This document shows, one piece after another, positions 58,337-64,000 of a stretch of DNA of 64,000 nt. The stretch's first letter is position 1. Each line of letters begins with the position of its first letter. The DNA comes from Thamnidium elegans (lineage: Eukaryota > Mucoromycota > Mucoromycetes > Mucorales > Mucoraceae): positions 186,001-250,000 of the forward strand of contig JAIXMG010000033.1 in the NCBI GenBank assembly GCA_025201345.1, given 5' to 3'. A model generated the notes under the pieces. It was not told where the DNA came from. It worked only from the letters and a program-made list of their open reading frames with translations, and made no database searches. The position numbers were made by a program, and so were the translations under genes.

Positions 58337-58528
58337 TTTTTTTTATGTATAATGTAATAAAAGAAAAAAAAAAGATGGGAAGGGGAAAAAAATAAAATAA
58401 AATGACAGCATGGGGGTTAAAAAAAGAACCAATAGATAAAAAAACGAGATTACAGTGACTGCTAGCTCTTTATTTAGGTTTCTAAAACCATCTTTTTTTT
58501 TTATAACTGGATTATTCAGCAATACCCA

Positions 58529-58560
<32 letters not shown>

Positions 58561-58582
58561 CCTTGTATAAATATTTCTTACC

Positions 58583-60063
58583 ATGACTCCTTCTGAAATT
58601 CTACAACTTAATTTGAACGATTCTTCTCTTGACTTGCTAAACGCTGCTATTGCTAGTCACAATGTCAAACTAGAACAAGATGACCAACTCTTGACTAGTA
58701 CCGAAGACGAAGCTAATGTAACTCACGGTAAATGACTTAAAGCCCTAGAAGACATGTATCTTTTTGTGTGTGCTAATTTACTATCACTTTTTTTCTTCTC
58801 TTCTTTCTAGTCAAACGTGTGCATGATAAAGGTACTTTCTTTTTTTTTTTTTTTTTTTTTTTTTAGTATTAAAAAACTTCAAACTAACTAGAAAGTAATA
58901 GACGATCAAACTGCAACTGCACCGAAGCGTGCGGGACGTAAACCATTGGATAAATCACAAACAGCGGTAAGTAGTGTAACTTTTTTCGTACAAATAAATA
59001 TATATATATTAAAATAAAAAATGGGGCGCAATAAATACAGGAATCTTCACTTGACCCAAAACAAAAGAGAAAGGCACAAAACCGAGCAGCTCAGCGAGCT
59101 TTTCGAGACCGTAAAGAAAAGCACGTAGCTGAACTTCAAGCTCGCATTGATGAATTAGAACGTATCAATGCTACTAAAGATGAAGATCTTGTTAAAGAAA
59201 ATGAAACTTTAAAAGAAATGTTAAAACAGTTACAACAAGAAAATTATGCTTTAAAGGGTGCACAATTTACATTTGAGTTCCCAGTTCATTCAAGTGACAC
59301 TAATACTAATACTAATACGACTACTACTACTACTACAACAACAACACCTTCTAAACATGAAACTTATACAACAAGTGGTAGTAGTATGAGTAGTAGTAAT
59401 AGTTATAGTGGAGAAGAAACTAATTCTCAACTCTCTCCTTTATCAAACTCGCATACACATGAAGATGATTCTACTAGTGCAGACACTCCCATCGCAAACT
59501 TATTCTCTGCAGAACCAATGCAATTTGGTCTGATACAACCATCCGAGACTAACATGAACTTTTTATCTGTATCTAACCCTAACAACAACTATCACTTTGG
59601 TAACCAACCTGATACAGCAACACAAAATCTGGGTACTCCTAGTATAAACAATGTAGATTTGTTTCATGGTAAAGATGACTTATTTACAAACTACAGAACT
59701 CCATCCAACACAAACGACGACTTTTTATTTGCCAATGAAGACCTATCAAGTCTATTTGGTGGAAATAATGAATTATTTGGTTTTAATAATAACCAGTTTG
59801 CATTTGACCAAGCATCCTTTGGGTTGGAACCATTCAAATGTACTGAACAAAAAAAGCAAGCCATGTTGGATACGCTAAAGAAGGGACAAGAAGAAGGAAA
59901 ATACATATATCAAATACATCAAGAAATTAAGCAACAATGTCCTAGCTTTGATATTGATGCCTTATGTGATGAATTAAAACTAAAGGCAAAGTGTAGTTTA
60001 TCTCAACATCCTTTAACTGATTATGATGTCCAAGCTTTTGTAAAGTGTTTGGATCGTGTTTAG
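58583..60063 (+). CDS. AP-1-like bZIP transcription factor (Yap1/Pap1 type)
   Basis: Four exons, 58583-58727, 58811-58831, 58896-58966 and 59041-60063, giving 419 residues. The basic region KQKRKAQNRAAQRAFRDRKE at residues 85-104 carries the Yap/Pap1 signature NxxAAQxxFR. A leucine zipper follows to about residue 150. The middle is Ser/Thr/Asn-rich with a Thr repeat near 180. The C terminus has a cysteine-rich region with Cys near 346, 379, 388, 397 and 415 (CPSFDIDALCDELKLKAKC), as in redox-sensing AP-1 factors whose disulfides mask a nuclear export signal. This supports a role in oxidative-stress and drug responses. The 21-nt second exon and the third acceptor (GAAAG) are the least certain junctions. 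A long T run lies upstream at about 58530-58560. Confidence 0.9.
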
Positions 60064-60280
60064 GAAAAAGTACACTTCTTTAAAAAAAATATTTATTCAT
60101 ATACATCATTTATCCCCCTTCTCTTTCTTTCTCTCTCTCTCTCTTTCCTGGCATTTTATATGTAAAAAAAACTTAAATGAGCTTTTTTTTATTATAAGTA
60201 ATTTTTTTTTCCCTTTTTTTTTTATTCAGAAATAAAAAAAAACAATTAATATATAACTCTTTTATCAATCTAAAAAAAAG

Positions 60281-61811
60281 TTAGTAAACAAAAACAGAAT
60301 AAATAAATATAAATAATACCTTGATAACAATAGGAGGTTCATGAGTGTTAGGTCTTGATATTTCAGCCAACTCTCTTCCAGCCTATACAAAAATATTAAT
60401 ACAAAAAGTAACGCATTTTTTAAGTATACTTTACGCTCCAAGTACCACCTTGTACCAACTGACTTAACGATAACAACTTTTTACTTAATCTAAATGACTG
60501 GCGAACACGTTCAGCCACGACATCCAAGTAAGCAACGGTCAATGCACGCCATTCAGTGACGACAGGATCCGACATATCAAACATCGGAGCGACTTCTACT
60601 TTAGGTTGTGACGGTAACAAAGAATTGGCATGATAGTTTTTAATACCGCGATCATAATCTACAGTTTTCAACGTTAAAAATCCGGTATCGATTAAAAAGC
60701 CTCCGTTACAATAATCAGGTAAAGGTGTCAAAAGATCGGTTCCTTCAATGGTTGCACCCAACAACTTTTCCATGGGTTCAATCAAAGAGTACACTAACCA
60801 CTGTGATAGTTTGTGAAACGATACCATATTATCTTCAGTTCCAATTGCCTTACATGGCCACACATCGCCTAACCCTGGTGTACCACCAATGCCGTCTTCG
60901 GATGCCCACAGTTCGCCCATTTCTTGTACCACAGGCCAGATCGTTTCGATGCTGATTAAAGGGCCCTTTTTTGTTTTAATCGTGTTTGGGTGATCGAGCA
61001 AGTAATCTACCGTGTGTACATATATGGTTATTATTATTAAGAGTGATATATATATATATATATAGAGAGAGACGTACCCATCATGTTGCCAGGTCTTTGT
61101 ACTGCATTTCCAAAATAATCTTTTCTTCTTTGAAGTACGAGGCCGAGATTATTTAAGAGTTCAACTCGTTCTGCAATACCAGTAAATTCATTTTGATGAT
61201 TAAATTGAAGACCACGCGAAACAGTTTCATAAGAAAGAGTACTCAAAGCCTCAGCTACATATATATATATATATTTTGATAAGTATAAACACGTATAATA
61301 ATAATAACAATACTATCTTACAGTCAACTCGATGAGGCTGAGAAGAATCAGACGAAAAAGTACCACTCAAAAACATATCTAATATAGCGACAGCAATACC
61401 ATCTTTTCTTTTCAAGACTCTACCTGTAGAATGTTCGGTATAGACATACGATTGACAGGGTTTCATATCCATTAAGCAAGCAACGACCAAGATATCGATT
61501 AATTTTCTTGTTTGTTCCAAAGAAGATTGACCCAAAGCAGTCCATGACTTCATTAGATTTGTTAATCTAGGATTACCACCAATATCAAAATGCCGCCATC
61601 TACTATAGACAGGTATATCTGATGGACTATCATAATCGCGTTTGATTATCAAGACGACAAACTGTATCATGTCTTCCATTTTAGTCGAGTCTACATCAAA
61701 ATGAATTAATCTGTTTCTGTTGGCTGCCTCTTGTACTTTATAACACCGTTCACGTACTGAATTCAATCCAAGTAAAAAGTCATTTGCTGCTGTATGATGA
61801 TATGGAGCCAT
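60281..61811 (-). CDS. URC4: URC4/DUF1688 uracil catabolism protein
   Basis: Four exons on the minus strand, 61811-61322, 61254-61078, 61006-60435 and 60382-60281, giving 446 residues. DUF1688 blocks are clear: HFDVDSTKMEDMIQFVVLII near residue 38, YSRWRHFDIGGNPRL, GIAVAILDMFLSGTFSS, then GNAVQRPGNMMDYLLDH. The second half has GGTPGLGDVWPCKAIGT, FHKLSQWLVYSLIEPME, LPDYCNGGFLIDTGFL, PVVTEWRALTVAYLD and GGTWSAGRELAEISRP. In yeasts URC4 is needed for the URC route of uracil use, but its reaction is not established. The final exon reads through to a stop at 60281; a further small exon cannot be excluded because the usual DGTVF-like ending is not seen. Confidence 0.88.
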
Positions 61812-62080
61812 TATTGTATTATATTAAAGTGCATAAAATTAAAATTAAGTATAGAGTAATTAAAAACGATGTAATATATATTCTTTTTCTTTTTATATAC
61901 GTTCCCATCGTCGTAACCCCCCCTATAAATAACTATATATATATATATATAAAACAAGGGGCAATCACATGGTTTTTTTTCTTTTTTACTCCTTATAAAC
62001 GTATGGGTGGCCAACTTTATTCTCTCCTTGAACAACAAACAAAACGCCTCATTTAAACTGATATCAACCTTGTTCTATAG

Positions 62081-62111
<31 letters not shown>

Positions 62112-64000
62112 CCCCGAGCGGGAACAGTAGTAGTATAAATAAGGAGTTTACTATTATTATACAACCATCATTGTCCTGGAAAACGATATTTTTTCCCGAT
62201 CACTCAATTCAATGCGAGATTGTCAACTGATATATCTTTTTTATATCTGTCAATTTATATATAGGCTGTCACTTTTCTTCACCCTGATAACGTAATATCA
62301 ATAAAAAAAAACGCCACATATAATATTTTGGAACCTGTATATTTAATACAGAATCAATATATAAAAACTAGTTTTTTTTTTTCTTATATCGAATGACGTG
62401 TGAACTTTAATTTTCGGTTAATTCGGTTTTACTTAATCCGACCCTTTAGTATATAGAACCCAGAGAAGCTTAGGGGTAAGGATAATCTCTTTTGTCAGTG
62501 CAAGCAAGTGTGTGATGTATAGGGGGTAGAACAAGTTTAGTCGTTTTTTTTTAAAAAAAAAAAAGTGTAAAAAGTATATATATACTGCTCCTTTTAGAAA
62601 ACTTGTAAAAAAAAGGGCTCGATTTTGATGTTTTTTGTTCTTGTTGTGTAGACGCAATTCTCGTTTTTAAAAAAAAGGAAATTGTATCACGTCAAGCCAA
62701 AAATAAAAAATTATCGCACTTACAAAATACAAAAAACAAAGCAAAAATATTGAGTTTACTGTATTAGAAAAAAGAAATATGAAAAGTAAAAGGGGATGTT
62801 TTTTATGGGTACCTTAGAAAAATACTTGTCTATTTAAACTTCGAATTTTTAAATGATGACGTCCGTAGCACAACCCTTAAAAAAGGAAAAATAAATTGTA
62901 TTAGAAAGCCTTTGTATCATTAGTAAAGAAAAAAAGTTGGGTCCTCGATTGCTCTTTAAATTTCATACCTTGTCTGACGTTACTTGGCTTCGTATTACGC
63001 CATAATGTATTCCTGCTACTAAACCTGAAGTGCTTTAGTTGTCTCGGGGCTTTCTGCAGACGTTGTCTTTACTGGGCTTCTCAGGTCTGTTCGCTTGACG
63101 ATGGAAAGTGGTTGCCTTGGGTTCTGGGGGGGGGCTTTATTTGTGGAAGGCTATACTGCAGTGGCTCTTTGAAGTCCGGGTCTGTTCGCTGAAAAGACAA
63201 TACGACATGGGATCTGGGGGAAGCAACTTGGGATCTGGGGATTGGGAATAGACAGTCTTCACCTTCTCGTGGTTATCCCCGTAAGTAAAAGCTTGTTGCT
63301 TTGAAACTAAGAGATTTGTAGTTTATTTAATTATTTATATTTTATTGAAATAAAAAAAAGTTATTTTATTACTTGTGTATTTGTTATAAGCATTTGCTCA
63401 TGATCATTTAAATCAGAGATATTTTTACTTTCTTCTATTAAAAAAAAAACGCGATATATCTATAGAGGCTTTGTTGTGGCAAAATATATTAGATCGTTTA
63501 TTGCTAAGTACAAATACAAACTACATTAAGCTGTTATGATGTTTCTTGATCCTTCAACATCGTCTCGTCTTGTCATAAACTTAAGACAGCCTCCTTAATA
63601 AAAAAGTTTTGTATCTGCATACATTATTTGTAACATGTCAGGACTACTCACTTTTTTATTACTTGATTGTTATGAGAATGCTTATAGTAATCATTTGCCT
63701 TTTTATCTCTTTTCTGTCTTTTATCTTAATATCGTTCGATACTTTTACCTGCGCTTACTCCTATATATCTTTCTTGCTTTTTACTGGTTTTTTTTTTTTC
63801 AAATGAAAATATTAAATATACCGAATGTAAGTATAACGTATTTGATTTCCATATGCGATTTTGTTACTAACTATATACTTTACTCGGTAATATCTGCAAT
63901 ACTACGAAATATTGTTAATGGAGAGAATTATGTGAATTGGGACGATTTCGTTATTCAAGCAAAAAAACTTAATCATCAGCAGTAACTTGAACACGTTTAA
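61812..64000. other. Intergenic region to right edge
   Basis: About 2.2 kb without a supported gene. It contains a TA repeat at 61933-61950, a T run at about 62081-62108 and a locally G-rich stretch at 63040-63250 with imperfect internal repeats. An ORF at 63635-63985 (116 codons, hydrophobic start, ending DDFVIQAKKLNHQQ) has no recognised domain and is not called as a gene. Confidence 0.5.

Noticed and set aside
63609..63985. Overlapping ORFs of 65 and 116 codons near the right edge
   Set aside because: Hydrophobic, AT-driven composition and no family match; not enough for a gene call.

Overview
This is nuclear DNA of a filamentous fungus, most likely a Mucoromycota species of the Mucorales type. 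The evidence is strongly AT-rich intergenic DNA, many short (about 45-95 nt) GT-AG introns, long A/T homopolymers, the standard genetic code, fungal gene families (VAC8, AVL9, SPT3, URC4, Zn2Cys6 and AP-1-like factors) and families lost from many Dikarya (FAM72, Fanzor). No bacterial, organellar or viral block, rRNA, tRNA or CRISPR array was seen. Exon boundaries were worked out by hand by matching splice-site phase. For most genes every phase closes on a single reading frame.

Layout. 0-4.4 kb: 3' part of VAC8 (+) and a mitochondrial dicarboxylate-type carrier (-). 6.5-10.6 kb: an unknown protein, a SEL1-repeat protein, a possible UPF0739-like protein and a 36-residue CCHC zinc-knuckle ORF. 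11-20 kb: AVL9 (11 exons), a LEA-2-like membrane protein, a small single-pass membrane protein, a FAM72 homologue and a Zn2Cys6 regulator. 20-28.4 kb: a BRD7/BRD9-like bromodomain protein, a Fanzor (eukaryotic TnpB) relic lying against the SPT3 promoter, SPT3, a second transposon-like fragment and a PAQR/IZH3-like receptor. 28.4-36 kb: a gene-poor stretch holding decayed transposase, BAR-like and PD-(D/E)XK-like genes. 36-44.9 kb: a four-CBS protein, ATP12, a coiled-coil membrane protein with an apparent AT-AC minor-class (U12) intron, and an MFS sugar transporter. 45-48.8 kb: a Tc1/mariner fragment and further relics. 48.8-57.2 kb: a tandem cytochrome P450 array of three paralogues plus one P450 pseudogene. 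57.5-61.8 kb: a PRELI/UPS lipid-transfer protein, a Yap1/Pap1-like bZIP factor and URC4. 61.8-64 kb: no supported gene.

Functional links. The intact genes are mostly unlinked housekeeping functions: chromatin and transcription (BRD7/9-like, SPT3, Zn2Cys6, AP-1), membrane traffic (VAC8, AVL9), mitochondrial biogenesis (carrier, ATP12, PRELI) and nutrient use (sugar transporter, URC4). The accessory parts are the P450 array and the relic-rich 22-35 kb and 45-48 kb stretches.

Most notable points: a textbook AT-AC U12-type intron at 40065-40146; a single-frame Fanzor relic with three in-frame stops at 23070-23810; a P450 whose fourth intron has AT where both paralogues have GT; and a multi-exon PD-(D/E)XK-like relic broken mainly at A homopolymers.
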